Positions 8,408 to 17,756 are shown, numbered from the stretch's first letter. The stretch: DNA of 64,000 nt from Deltaproteobacteria bacterium (GCA_030272815.1 JAJSZT010000002.1:72043-136042), one strand, 5' to 3'. The notes: generated by a model not told the origin, from the letters alone. Made by a program: numbers and translations.

Positions 8408-9679
8408 ATGAAGATTGAAAACCTTAGATCTGAACAGAGAGACACCCGGTCAAGGGTTTCGGCAACAGTGACTTGGGAGGACTGTGACCGCCCGCGTCAC
8501 CAAGTTTACTTTGAAACGGATCACGCGTTCGCTGACAGCCTATCATGCAATCCGCACGCGTTTCTTGTTGCTTGTGTTGTCCCCGCTATGCACTATGGAG
8601 AAAGACGCCTCCTTATAGACACAGAAATTTGTCCCGAGTTGTGGGATGGTCTTCTCACCGCCACTAGTTGGCTACGTCATTGGTTCTACCCCCACCAGGA
8701 GCCCATCCGAATAGAAGCGAAGATGCGGTCTCATTTGCCAGCGCAACGTACCCCGGAACGAGCAGGCTTCTTCTTCTCTGGCGGGATTGACTCCTTTGCA
8801 ACACTGCGGACCAACCGCCTCCACTTTCCCTTAGAGCACCCCTGGTCTATCAAAGATGGTTTGCTTGCCTTTGGGCTTGAACAGGACAGGCCTGACATCT
8901 TTGAACTCGTAGTGAAGTCACTGCTACCAGTGGCCCAGGAACTTGGGATAACTTTGATTCCTGTTTACACCAATATTTATTTGCCTTACAGAGAAGAAGA
9001 TGCTGCTGATGAGGACAGGTTTCGTTTCTGGAAGTTCGAGTTCCAAGGAGCCGCCCTTGCCGCCATTGCACATGCCTTCGCTCGCCGATTGACTGTTGTC
9101 TCCATAGCCGCGACCCTTGATCTTCACTATCTTGGAGTCTGGGGGTCTCATCCCCTGCTAGACCCTCATTACAGCAGTGGCGACTTAAGAATTCGGCATG
9201 ACGGGATTGCTTTGTCAAGGGTTGCTAAAACCAAGTTGGTGGCTGAATGGGGAATACCGCTGCAACACCTCAGGGTCTGTAACCAGTACAGGCGCTACCG
9301 ACCCGGCGTGTTCAATTGTGGGGAATGCGAGAAATGCATTCGAACCATGCTAACACTTCTTACGTTGGGAGCACTCGATCAAACAAACAGTTTTCCCAGC
9401 CAGGACGTTTCTGACGAACTTATCCTCAAGAAGGTCAATATTCACGACGACTACGTGGAATCCTGCTACCAACATCTGATTGGCCCTCTGGCGGAAATAG
9501 GTCGCCAGGATTTGGTGCGGGCCGTTGAAAAAAGAATCGCCGCTTATCACAACCGCAAACCAACTTGGAAACAAAGGGTAAAACACTTTGATGACAAGTA
9601 CATGAATGGTAATGTGGCAAAGATGAAAAGCCTGGTTTTTCATAAGCGGCAACGGCCGTCCAATGACGCCAGGCAATGA
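8408..9679 (+). CDS. QueC-like PP-loop ATPase with Cys4 site, copy 2
   Basis: A 423-residue paralogue of the preceding gene, collinear over its whole length: N-terminal MKIENLRSEQRDTRSRVSAT, the same TWEDCDRP and CNPHAF motifs, PP-loop FFSGGIDSFA (Ser124), and Cys cluster C291-x12-C304-x2-C307-x2-C310 (NCGECEKC). GAGAGG upstream is a plausible ribosome site. The pair arose by tandem duplication but has diverged considerably, which argues for two retained, distinct roles rather than dosage. The stop lies close to the following sulfotransferase gene, suggesting co-transcription. Enzymatic reaction not known. Confidence 0.72.
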   Translation: MKIENLRSEQRDTRSRVSATVTWEDCDRPRHQVYFETDHAFADSLSCNPHAFLVACVVPAMHYGERRLLIDTEICPELWDGLLTATSWLRHWFYPHQEPIRIEAKMRSHLPAQRTPERAGFFFSGGIDSFATLRTNRLHFPLEHPWSIKDGLLAFGLEQDRPDIFELVVKSLLPVAQELGITLIPVYTNIYLPYREEDAADEDRFRFWKFEFQGAALAAIAHAFARRLTVVSIAATLDLHYLGVWGSHPLLDPHYSSGDLRIRHDGIALSRVAKTKLVAEWGIPLQHLRVCNQYRRYRPGVFNCGECEKCIRTMLTLLTLGALDQTNSFPSQDVSDELILKKVNIHDDYVESCYQHLIGPLAEIGRQDLVRAVEKRIAAYHNRKPTWKQRVKHFDDKYMNGNVAKMKSLVFHKRQRPSNDARQ

Positions 9680-9728
9680 GACAGTTGGAGGAGAGGGGCA
9701 TAGGGGCCGGTTCACCGAATTCAGGCTT

Positions 9729-10577
9729 ATGAAACCACGGAAGTTCGTCATTCTGGCCACTCAGCGAACAGGGTCTACTGTAATTGCGCTTTGGCTGAAC
9801 AACCATCCTCAAGTACGGTGCCACTCCGAAGTCTTTTATTTGCACCGTTACAAGGCCCACGACGGTATGCCTCATTTCTGCCTGGACCATCCTCTGAGAA
9901 AGTGGCTGTATCGTCTATGTGTAAACAGAATAGGATTTAAGATTCCTGTCAACTTTGTGCTGGACCGCCTCATCGATCAATTCCTGGACAGTCTGTACAA
10001 CAACCCCGCCCACTCGGCCCCATGGACCGATACCACGAATTGGCTGGAATATCATCCACGCACCGGTGCGAATCTAGAGCGAGCTGTGGGGTTTAAAGTG
10101 ATGTACACGCAACTGCATCAAATCAGACGGCTAGATCGTCTTATTCATAAAAGAAACATATCCGTCATACATCTAATCCGAGAGAATCTCCTCAAGATCC
10201 ACGTTTCTTCGGTCCGTAAACGTCTTACAGGCCAAGCTCATACGTCAGGGACGGTCAAAAGACCGCAGGTAACGCTGAATGTCGTGGATCTTGTTGGGCA
10301 CATAGAACGTTTACAGAAAAGGATTGATGTCTACCGCGAACGCTACAAACGACTTCCATACATTGAAGTCACTTATGAACAATTCCTGACGGATCTTCCT
10401 GCTTTCAAGAACATAGTCCTCGACTTCCTGGGGATAGATGATGTTGATATACCTATGCCACCCTTGAAGCGCATCTCTTCGGGTGAACTTCGCAATGAAA
10501 TTACGAATTATGGGGAAGTCGAAGAGGCCTTAAGCGGTACTCCGTACGAGAAGTATCTCCTTCCAGCATCAGCCTAA
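9729..10577 (+). CDS. Sulfotransferase family protein
   Basis: About 282 residues from ATG 9729. The frame extends upstream to 9663, overlapping the previous gene by 17 nt, but those 22 residues lack conservation-like character. FVILATQRTGSTVIA is the 5'-phosphosulfate-binding loop of PAPS-dependent sulfotransferases (Stf0-like branch, QRTGS). ISVIHLIRENLLKIHVS is the 3'-phosphate-binding strand-loop, with the Arg and Ser expected. Family members move sulfate from PAPS to a hydroxyl or amine of glycans or glycolipids in the cytoplasm. It is the first of three sulfotransferases in the window. An upstream GGAGGAGAGG is distant from either start, so the start is uncertain. Confidence 0.85.
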   Translation: MKPRKFVILATQRTGSTVIALWLNNHPQVRCHSEVFYLHRYKAHDGMPHFCLDHPLRKWLYRLCVNRIGFKIPVNFVLDRLIDQFLDSLYNNPAHSAPWTDTTNWLEYHPRTGANLERAVGFKVMYTQLHQIRRLDRLIHKRNISVIHLIRENLLKIHVSSVRKRLTGQAHTSGTVKRPQVTLNVVDLVGHIERLQKRIDVYRERYKRLPYIEVTYEQFLTDLPAFKNIVLDFLGIDDVDIPMPPLKRISSGELRNEITNYGEVEEALSGTPYEKYLLPASA

Positions 10578-10730
10578 GGCATCGTTCCCCAACGACTCCT
10601 GGTGCACTTGGCAACACCTGAGGTCATGTGTCGAACATATGATCCATGAGACGTTTAGGAACCTTATGTTTCAGAAGTTCCGGTCCATGCATCTCGAAAT
10701 TGATTTTACCCATGGTCAAAGGAAAGGCCA

Positions 10731-12350
10731 ATGATTATCGACGCCCGTTCTCTATCTAACAATCAGACAATAGATAGTGACGTTTGTATTGTAGGTGCTG
10801 GGGTAGCGGGGATTACGCTCGCACGCGAATGCGCAGGTGAGGAATTTCAGGTCTGTTTACTAGAAAGTGGCGGCCTGGAACCTGATAAAGTTACACAGTC
10901 ACTTTACTGGGGCGAAAACATTGGACACCCCTATTACCCACTGGACACTGCACGCGCTCGTTTTTTCGGTGGTACGAGCCATTACTGGACTATTGCACTA
11001 GGTGATAATCGCCTTGGTGTCAGGTTGCGACCACTTGATGAGATTGATTTTGAAGAACGAGAGTGGGTGCCATACAGTGGTTGGCCTTTCGGCAGATCCC
11101 ATCTCGATCCCTTCTACGAACGAGCCCAATCTATCTGCCAGATCGGACCCTTTACTTATAACGTTGAGGATTGGGAGGATCCTGTAAAGACCCCTCGACT
11201 TCCCTTTGTCAACGATCGAGTGAAAACGACAATCTTTCAATTCGGCTCGCGTGACCTCTTTTTTAGTGAATACCGCGACGAAATTACGCGGGCGGATAAT
11301 ATTACCACCTATCTCCACGCCAATGTGGTAGAAGTAGAGGCAACCGAAACAGCGCAGACTGTAACCCGCCTGCGTGTGGCTTGTTTGCAGGGCAACAAAT
11401 TTTGGGTCTCAGCAAAGCTGTTCATTTTAGCCGTGGGCGGCATCGAGACTCCGCGCTTGCTGTTGCTATCCAACAATGTTCAAAGTGCTGGACTGGGCAA
11501 TCAAAACGACCTGGTTGGCAGGTTTTTCATGGAACACCCACATCTCTGGTCTGGTATATATGTTCCATCAGACCTTAACATTTCAACAGCTTTATACAAA
11601 GTGCATACGGTTAACAAGGTACCAGTTATGGGAAAATTGACTGTTGCCGAGGAGGTACTGCGCCGCGAGAAATTGCTGAATTATTGTGTCTCTATTCATC
11701 CGAAACTGCGTTATCAAAGTAGTGCGTCAAAAGGCGTTGATTCTTTTAAGGTGCTTCGTTCGGCAATCTGCCGTGGAGATATGCCGGATGATTTCAGCAA
11801 ACATTTAGGTAATGTGATCACTGACATCGAGGGTATCGCCATAAACGCTTACAGGAAAGTCAGGAGAAAATTCGATAGTGAATTCAAAAGGTCCCTAAAA
11901 ATCGAGATTTTTCGACTTAATCATATGACTGAACAAGTACCGAATCCAAACAGCCGGGTGACCCTTACGGGAGAGCGTGACGCTCTCGGTCAAAACCGTA
12001 TACAGTTAGATTGGCAGTTGAGCCCCATAGATGTACGCAGCATCATTCGGGCGCAAGAGATAATAGACGAAGAGCTTCGTCGTGCTGGTCTCGGGCGACT
12101 CCATATTGAACTCCATGACGAAACACCTCCCCCTGACCTTCACGGCGGGTGGCATCACATGGGGACGACTCGCATGCACGTTGACCCCAAGAAGGGCGTC
12201 GTAAACGAGAACTGCCGGGTTCACGGCATCTCCAATTTATTCATAGCGGGTTCCTCAGTTTTTCCTACCGGCGGCTATGCAAACCCTGTCCTTACCACCG
12301 TAGCCCTTGTAATTAGAATGGCCGACCATATAAAGAAACTCATGATATGA
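10731..12350 (+). CDS. GMC-type FAD oxidoreductase
   Basis: A 539-residue protein with an N-terminal Rossmann dinucleotide site CIVGAGVAGITLARE (about residues 18-32), the GMC-like FGGTSHYW segment (about 79), and a C-terminal GMC_oxred_C domain with HHMGTTRMH and a final FAD loop NLFIAGSSVFPTGGYANP. The family oxidises alcohol groups of sugars, sterols or polyols. No signal peptide is seen, so it is probably cytoplasmic or membrane-associated. It lies 34 nt ahead of a ferredoxin-like protein and an NrfD-type membrane protein, which could pass its electrons to quinone. It might oxidise a sugar hydroxyl in polymer or precursor synthesis; the substrate is unknown. Confidence 0.87.
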   Translation: MIIDARSLSNNQTIDSDVCIVGAGVAGITLARECAGEEFQVCLLESGGLEPDKVTQSLYWGENIGHPYYPLDTARARFFGGTSHYWTIALGDNRLGVRLRPLDEIDFEEREWVPYSGWPFGRSHLDPFYERAQSICQIGPFTYNVEDWEDPVKTPRLPFVNDRVKTTIFQFGSRDLFFSEYRDEITRADNITTYLHANVVEVEATETAQTVTRLRVACLQGNKFWVSAKLFILAVGGIETPRLLLLSNNVQSAGLGNQNDLVGRFFMEHPHLWSGIYVPSDLNISTALYKVHTVNKVPVMGKLTVAEEVLRREKLLNYCVSIHPKLRYQSSASKGVDSFKVLRSAICRGDMPDDFSKHLGNVITDIEGIAINAYRKVRRKFDSEFKRSLKIEIFRLNHMTEQVPNPNSRVTLTGERDALGQNRIQLDWQLSPIDVRSIIRAQEIIDEELRRAGLGRLHIELHDETPPPDLHGGWHHMGTTRMHVDPKKGVVNENCRVHGISNLFIAGSSVFPTGGYANPVLTTVALVIRMADHIKKLMI

Positions 12351-12384
12351 AGGACTAGGAAGAGGCATTTACGGCGGAGAACAA

Positions 12385-13056
12385 ATGGCTCGCTGGGGAA
12401 TGGTTATTGATTTACGGAAGTGTATCGGGTGCAAAGCCTGCACCGTCGTCTGCGAGGAGACCAACCAGGTGCCACCTAACCGCTGGCGGCGGGTAAATGA
12501 TTGTGGAATTAGCGAGTATCCCGAAAGGCAGCGGCTATTCCTGCCTATGAGCTGTATGCACTGTGGCGAGCCCCCCTGTTTGGAAGTCTGCCCCACCACC
12601 GCCACCTACCGCCGTCCCGATGGTATCGTAGACATAAACTACGAGTTGTGTGTAGGGTGCGGCTATTGTATCCTGGCCTGCCCCTATCAGGCTCGCACCA
12701 TCTTCCACGATGAATCCAATTTCGAGACTGGAACCAAATTGCAAAAGCCAGGCTTGGCCGATCCCAACATCGATCGCATCGGCGTCTGCACCAAGTGCAA
12801 CTTCTGCCTGCCGCGGGTAGATGCGGGTCTGGCGAAGGGGCTACAGCCTGGTCTTGATCCTGAGGCTTCCCCGGCGTGCGTGATTTCCTGCAGCGCCAAT
12901 GCGCTGAACTTCGGTGATTTGGACGAACCCGACAGCGTGGTATCGCGTCTGATTCGAGAGAACAAGACGGCCCGTCTTCAAGAAGAGCTGGGCACCGATC
13001 CGTCGGTTTACTATATCGTAGATGGAATGCCATTCCTGGAGTGCAGAGAATCATAA
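12385..13056 (+). CDS. DmsB/PsrB-like four-cluster [4Fe-4S] electron-transfer protein
   Basis: A 223-residue protein with four cysteine groups in the classic order of complex-iron-sulfur-molybdoenzyme B subunits: CIGCKACTVVC near the start, CMHCGEPPCLEVCP, CVGCGYCILACP, and CTKCNFC with a distal PACVISC. Such subunits pass electrons between a catalytic subunit and an NrfD/PsrC quinone-reactive membrane protein. The NrfD-type gene follows immediately. The expected molybdopterin catalytic subunit is absent, and the upstream neighbour is a GMC flavoprotein. No Tat or Sec signal is visible, so the protein is presumably on the cytoplasmic face. Confidence 0.9.
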   Translation: MARWGMVIDLRKCIGCKACTVVCEETNQVPPNRWRRVNDCGISEYPERQRLFLPMSCMHCGEPPCLEVCPTTATYRRPDGIVDINYELCVGCGYCILACPYQARTIFHDESNFETGTKLQKPGLADPNIDRIGVCTKCNFCLPRVDAGLAKGLQPGLDPEASPACVISCSANALNFGDLDEPDSVVSRLIRENKTARLQEELGTDPSVYYIVDGMPFLECRES

Positions 13057-13058
13057 AG

Positions 13059-13973
13059 ATGCAACTCGTTCAAACCGGGAAGCAAAAAGTATGGGGCTGG
13101 CCAGCCGTCGCCAATTTCACGCTGGGCGGAGCGGCCACGGGTTTTTATCTGCTGGGCTCTGTGATAGTTAGCCTTCAAGACAGCGCGCTTGCCGGGTCGC
13201 CACCTTTTGCGTTCAAGCTACTGGCCCCGCTACTCATCGCGTTGGGATTCCTTGCTCTGACAATCGAAGCCGGACGTCCTCTACGAGGACACCATCTGTT
13301 CCGCCACATAAGCGGTTCCTGGATATCCCTTGAGTGTCTGGCTGGGGCCATCTTCGTTCCGGCCGCGGTCATAGATTGGCTCTTTCCCCACCCGGTCGTA
13401 TGGATCCTGGCCGCCGTGGCGGCCATGGCGTTGATGATCAGCCAGGGCTTCATCGTCTATCGTGCCCGTGCAGTGAGTGCTTGGAACGTGCCCTTAATGC
13501 CCCTCCTTTTTGTGACCAGTGGTTTCAGCAAGGGAAGTGGGTTGGTGCTGCTCTCAGTCGTCCTGGACGATTCAGCCGTGGGACACCCTTGTGCGATGAT
13601 TGGGTTGATCTGCGTACTTTTGAACCTGTCGGTATGGTTCCTTTATCTGAGTTGGTCGCGTGAGGCCACCTTCCGAGAAGCCATAGAGGCGTTGCGCCGC
13701 CCCAATGCCTTGATCTTTACAGTGGGCTTAGGTCATCTGCTCCCGGGTATTCTTCTGTTGGTTATCTTGGTAGCGCCGGGCATTGGCATTGATACTGGCA
13801 CGGGACTTTGGCACACCGTCGTCGCGCTGGCCGGGGTGACCATGGTTGCTGGTGGGATGAGCCAGAAGGCTGGTATCATACTGGGGGCTGGCTACCTAAG
13901 AGGGATTGTGCTTGAACGGTCCAAAGGCGATGCACGAGCCGCGAATCCTGCCTTCCCTAAAGTTCTTTGTTGA
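13059..13973 (+). CDS. NrfD/PsrC-like membrane quinone oxidoreductase subunit
   Basis: About 304 residues from ATG 13059. A GTG at 13041 would overlap the FeS gene by 16 nt and add six residues. The protein consists almost wholly of hydrophobic helices (about eight), starting with KVWGWPAVANFTLGGAATGFYLLG, typical of the NrfD family N-terminus, with conserved glycines in the first helix. NrfD proteins exchange electrons with menaquinone or ubiquinone and pair with the four-cluster FeS protein encoded just upstream. Together they would form a membrane module linking a soluble dehydrogenase to the quinone pool. The catalytic partner is not obvious; the adjacent GMC oxidoreductase is the leading candidate. 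Confidence 0.85.
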   Translation: MQLVQTGKQKVWGWPAVANFTLGGAATGFYLLGSVIVSLQDSALAGSPPFAFKLLAPLLIALGFLALTIEAGRPLRGHHLFRHISGSWISLECLAGAIFVPAAVIDWLFPHPVVWILAAVAAMALMISQGFIVYRARAVSAWNVPLMPLLFVTSGFSKGSGLVLLSVVLDDSAVGHPCAMIGLICVLLNLSVWFLYLSWSREATFREAIEALRRPNALIFTVGLGHLLPGILLLVILVAPGIGIDTGTGLWHTVVALAGVTMVAGGMSQKAGIILGAGYLRGIVLERSKGDARAANPAFPKVLC

Positions 13974-14005
13974 TTTCGTCAAGAAGATGAGGAGCATGTA
14001 AGAAT

Positions 14006-14734
14006 ATGAAAGCGCATCGCCGCAAGGGCCACCACCTAACAAACGGAACCTTGACGAAACATTGGACTCGCTTTTGGATGCATCATGCCGGATTAAGCAA
14101 TTTTGGACGGATAGCCACTCGCCTCGCCACCTGGTGTGCCCCCCCTCACAAGGCACGCGTTTACTTAGCCCAAATGAACCCGAAAGGATATATTTCGGCC
14201 AGCGCAACGATCTATCATTCTGATCTACGGCTTGGCGCGAACATTTTCATGGATGATCGTGTTGTCATCTTTCAAAGAAAAAACGGAGGACGAGTGGAAC
14301 TGGGTGATCGGGTTTACATCTATAGAGATACAATCCTTGAGACCGGGCATGGCGGCTATCTGACGATAGGACCGAATTCAAGTATCCATCCCCGGTGCCA
14401 GTTAAATGCATATGTGGCGCCGATTCAGATCGGCTGCGGGGTGATGATTGCGCCAAACTGTGCTTTCTATCCCTATGATCACGGCCTTGCGCCGGACCGA
14501 CCCATAATTAAACAACCATTACAGACAAAAGGAAGTATCACGGTTGGTGACGACGCTTGGTTAGGCTTCGGCGTCATTGTGCTGGGTGGAGTACGAATTG
14601 GCAATGGCGCGGTGGTTGGAGCCGGTTCTGTCGTCACGAGCGATGTGCCGGATGGGGGCATCGCAGTGGGTGTGCCCGCTCGAGTTGTCAAAATGCGAAG
14701 TGACTTATCGCAGAGAAATTTGGAAACCCCATAG
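14006..14734 (+). CDS. Left-handed beta-helix acyltransferase (hexapeptide repeat)
   Basis: A 242-residue protein. Hexapeptide repeats run from about residue 65 (SASATIYHSDLRLGANIFM) to the C-terminal VTVGDDAWLGFGVIVLGGVRIGNGAVVGAG block, ending GVPARVVKM as in WbbJ/maltose-O-acetyltransferase-type enzymes. The catalytic His of this family is supplied by FYPYDHGLAP. It is expected to O- or N-acetylate a sugar of the polysaccharide using acetyl-CoA. The basic, tryptophan-rich N-terminal ~50 residues are an extension without clear homology. It lies 32 nt after the NrfD gene, so it may belong to the same transcript. Confidence 0.88.
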   Translation: MKAHRRKGHHLTNGTLTKHWTRFWMHHAGLSNFGRIATRLATWCAPPHKARVYLAQMNPKGYISASATIYHSDLRLGANIFMDDRVVIFQRKNGGRVELGDRVYIYRDTILETGHGGYLTIGPNSSIHPRCQLNAYVAPIQIGCGVMIAPNCAFYPYDHGLAPDRPIIKQPLQTKGSITVGDDAWLGFGVIVLGGVRIGNGAVVGAGSVVTSDVPDGGIAVGVPARVVKMRSDLSQRNLETP

Positions 14735-14785
14735 AATTGAAGATATTGAAAGCAATTGGCGTTGCTCGGATAGCACCAACCTTAT

Positions 14786-15055
14786 ATGAAAATGTATGAA
14801 AAGATACCAGCTTCGATTATTAATAACCTACTCTACCGCTCCCAATTCATCTTGGGACCTAATTTTATTGACAAATTTCACTCCTGGAAGAGAATCAAAA
14901 TTGACAGTTCGGCCAAGTTAACAGTACACCCCGATTTAGATTCCTACCAGGCTGTTTCTGATGACAAATCTATTACGCTACTGGGTTTCATTCTGAATTC
15001 AGAGAGTCCCCAAAGCAGTGATAATGATATAATTGATCATCTAGTCAATTACTAA
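14786..15055 (+). pseudogene. Short 89-codon ORF, possible truncated N-terminus of an asparagine-synthase-like protein
   Basis: Encodes 89 residues including FILGPNFIDKFHSWKRIKI, LTVHPDLDSYQ and ITLLGFILN. These resemble the start of asparagine-synthase-like proteins found in polysaccharide loci, where a glutaminase-like N-terminal domain precedes the PP-loop domain. The frame stops at 15055 and the remaining ~500 residues are missing. The next 140 bp are A+T-rich and lead directly into an unrelated gene. I read it as a remnant left by recombination. The family assignment comes from recall of sequence style, not alignment. A genuine small protein remains possible. Confidence 0.35.
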
Positions 15056-15195
15056 TCTATGGTTAAAAGTCTTGAGTGAGCCAATAAACCCTCATAAAAA
15101 GAAGGCCAAGAAGCACCTACTAAAAAAATATTGTAAATCTTATATCAAGTATCAGTTGAAGAATCTTAAGCTATTATTGAATTCGAGAAAACAAA

Positions 15196-17697
15196 ATGAT
15201 TAAAAAAGCTCTCTTTATTGTTTTCCAGTTGATTATCGTCTTCTTGATTTTTAACGTGAGTGATACCTTCGCCCACAGTCCACACGATGTCATAAGTATT
15301 TTAGAGATATCGCCAAGCTATGATCAAGATGAGACTTTATTCATTGTTATCCTTAACAAGTTGCTAAAGTCGACAGACGGGGGGTTTAGCTGGAAAGAAA
15401 TAGTACGGGGTTTAGATAACGAATCTATGTTATCTTCCATTGCAGTCTCTCCTTCTTTCCAGTTTGACAAGACCCTATTTATATCATCAAGAGGGGATGG
15501 GATATATAAATCGCAGGATGGAGGATCTTCATGGTTTAAAGTAAACAACGGGCTTGGCAATTTAAACATTCGCTTATTAGCTGTCTCTCCTGACTATCGT
15601 TCGGATGAAATCGTATTAGCTGCCGGAACCAAAGGGGGTCTCTGTAAGTCAAAAAATGGGGGAAAAAGTTGGCATCAAGTTATAGACAATAGTATCAAGG
15701 TAACTGCCATCGCTTATTTTTCCGGACTAAAGAAAGACCATATCCTTGTTGGCGACCTTAAGGGTATTCTATACGTTTCTACTGATAGCGGTGAAAGCTG
15801 GCGAAAACATTTTCAAATTCCAGATGGTGGTGCGGTTACATCAATAACAGTCTCTCCTAACGTTTCCTCAGATAATACATACTTCGTTGGAACTGAAAAA
15901 GGAGGGGTTCTAAAAACAGTTGATTGTTGTGCCTCTCACGTTGCGCTAAATAACGGCCTAACAGCTAAGCATATCACTTCTCTTGCAATATCACCTGATT
16001 ATGAAACAGATTCCACCATCTTTGCCGGTGCGTGGTATGAGGCTGTTTTTCGCTCAGATGACGGTGGAAAAACCTGGAAGAAATATAGCACAGGTGTTAC
16101 TACCGATCGTCAAGCAGACGACCCTCGATTCAAGTCCCCTCACTTTAGGGATTTGCGAATATCTAAGACTTTTGGAAAGGACAGAACAATCTTTTTAGGC
16201 GGTTTTGATGGGCTGTTTAAGTCCACGGATGGTGGGAATGTTTGGACACAGATGGAGACATTGTCACCAAAACCTATCGTAGGCCTTACATTATCGCCCG
16301 GATATAGAAATGATTCTACCGTTGCGATTGCTACCTTCTTTGGTGGAGCCTATATAACAGATGACCAGGGAACTACATGGGAAGTGATTAACAAGGGTTT
16401 GAAGTCAAGCCGTCTCTCAGATATTGCCTTTTCACCAAATTTTTCCTCAGACAACTCCATGTTTACAATTTCAAACTTTGCTTTTTATAGATCGACTGAT
16501 AGAGGCAACAAATGGGATAGAATTAAACCCAGTCTTCATAAGAGGATAAGGTCCATTGTTTGTAAATTATACGGCAAATTTTTTGGTAAGCCAAAAGCAC
16601 CAAGAGAAAGGATAACTTTTCCATTGGTGATAGCGATTTCACCAGACTTTGTGTCTGATAGCACAATATATCTCGGAACAAGATATAAGGGTGCTTTTAG
16701 GTCAGTGGACGGGGGTGTAAATTGGACTCCTATCTGGAACGCAAATGGTGGATGGATAAGCTCTCTGGTTATATCGCCGGATTTCTCGTCCGACAGAACC
16801 ATATATGCAGGTGTTCTCGCTCAAGGAATATACAAAACAGTAGATGGGGGCGATACATGGCATCCTATTAAAAATCTTACTACATTTGCGGAAAGACATC
16901 AATTGTATTCGGGTCGTTTGGCTATTTCGCCCAACTATGGAAAAGACAAGATTGTCTTTGCTGGTACTGCAGAGGGCCTGTTCAGAACAAGAGACGGAGG
17001 AAAAAGTTGGCAAAAATTAGAAGGTTTGGCGTATGGTGGGAATGGTCTTATACGGGGTATTGCAATATCTCCAAATTTTGATAATGACGAAACACTCATT
17101 ATTAGTGTTAAGGGGAGAGGATTATTTAAAACTATTGATGGTGGGGCAACCTTTGCTGAGATCGGTCATGATTTGATAACTAACAACCATTCCGTTAGAC
17201 TACTCAGGTTTTCACCAGCATATTCTATAGACAATACCATTTATGGGGCAGGGGAAGAACTGTTTCATTCCACAGACGGTGGCAATACCTGGAAGCTTAT
17301 TCCAAGGCCGATAAGATACGAAAACAAGCAACATAAGCAAGATGTTGTACATTATCGGGGAAATTGGGAAGTTTTAAAGGATGATGATTTTAGTGTAACA
17401 AGTGTTTCTCATTCAAATCTTGCTCACAACAAGGCTATTCTGAACTTCGTTGGGACAGGTGTAAGCTGGATAGGAACAGAGTCAAACGATCAAGGAATTG
17501 CCAAAGTATACATCGACGGAGATTTTAAGGGCTATGTTGACCAGTTCAGCGATACCCGAAATGTTACGGTGAGATCATATTCAATTACCGGTTTAGATTA
17601 TGGCCCTCATACGGTTATGATCGAGGTAACCAATACTAAAAATCCGGAATCAAGCGGGTACCGGATAGAAATCGATGCCTTTGATGTTGCGCCATGA
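15196..17697 (+). CDS. Secreted BNR/Ycf48-like multi-bladed beta-propeller protein
   Basis: An 833-residue protein with an N-terminal signal peptide (MIKKALFIVFQLIIVFLIFNVSDTFA). More than ten repeats follow with the pattern ISPsYxxDxTIfxG...GLFKSTDGGxTW, as in sialidase-type Asp-box (SxDxGxTW) and VPS10/Ycf48 propellers. The last ~115 residues (from about 715) form a beta-sandwich domain with GVSWIGTESNDQGIAKVYID, typical of galactose-binding-like modules. It is probably an extracytoplasmic glycan-binding or scaffold protein. No catalytic RIP/Glu/Tyr set of sialidases was recognised. A G+C-rich hairpin follows the stop. Confidence 0.85.
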   Translation: MIKKALFIVFQLIIVFLIFNVSDTFAHSPHDVISILEISPSYDQDETLFIVILNKLLKSTDGGFSWKEIVRGLDNESMLSSIAVSPSFQFDKTLFISSRGDGIYKSQDGGSSWFKVNNGLGNLNIRLLAVSPDYRSDEIVLAAGTKGGLCKSKNGGKSWHQVIDNSIKVTAIAYFSGLKKDHILVGDLKGILYVSTDSGESWRKHFQIPDGGAVTSITVSPNVSSDNTYFVGTEKGGVLKTVDCCASHVALNNGLTAKHITSLAISPDYETDSTIFAGAWYEAVFRSDDGGKTWKKYSTGVTTDRQADDPRFKSPHFRDLRISKTFGKDRTIFLGGFDGLFKSTDGGNVWTQMETLSPKPIVGLTLSPGYRNDSTVAIATFFGGAYITDDQGTTWEVINKGLKSSRLSDIAFSPNFSSDNSMFTISNFAFYRSTDRGNKWDRIKPSLHKRIRSIVCKLYGKFFGKPKAPRERITFPLVIAISPDFVSDSTIYLGTRYKGAFRSVDGGVNWTPIWNANGGWISSLVISPDFSSDRTIYAGVLAQGIYKTVDGGDTWHPIKNLTTFAERHQLYSGRLAISPNYGKDKIVFAGTAEGLFRTRDGGKSWQKLEGLAYGGNGLIRGIAISPNFDNDETLIISVKGRGLFKTIDGGATFAEIGHDLITNNHSVRLLRFSPAYSIDNTIYGAGEELFHSTDGGNTWKLIPRPIRYENKQHKQDVVHYRGNWEVLKDDDFSVTSVSHSNLAHNKAILNFVGTGVSWIGTESNDQGIAKVYIDGDFKGYVDQFSDTRNVTVRSYSITGLDYGPHTVMIEVTNTKNPESSGYRIEIDAFDVAP

Positions 17698-17720
17698 GGA
17701 GTTGGAGTCGGATGCATTTG

Positions 17721-17756
17721 GGAAAAGGGGGGTAAGTGTCAATTGCCCCCTTTTCC
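17721..17756 (+). terminator. Hairpin terminator after the propeller gene
   Basis: GGAAAAGGGGG (17721-17731) pairs perfectly with CCCCCTTTTCC (17746-17756) across a 14-nt loop. It lies 24 nt after the stop at 17697. The 3' arm supplies the T tract, so it may work in both directions. Confidence 0.6.

Noticed and set aside
7110-9679. Queuosine (QueC) biosynthesis
   Set aside because: Proteins are much longer than QueC, are duplicated, and no queD, queE or queF-like gene is present; the context is glycan synthesis.
12385-13973. Complete polysulfide or DMSO reductase operon
   Set aside because: No molybdopterin catalytic subunit or Tat signal in the neighbourhood; only the B-like and C-like subunits are present.
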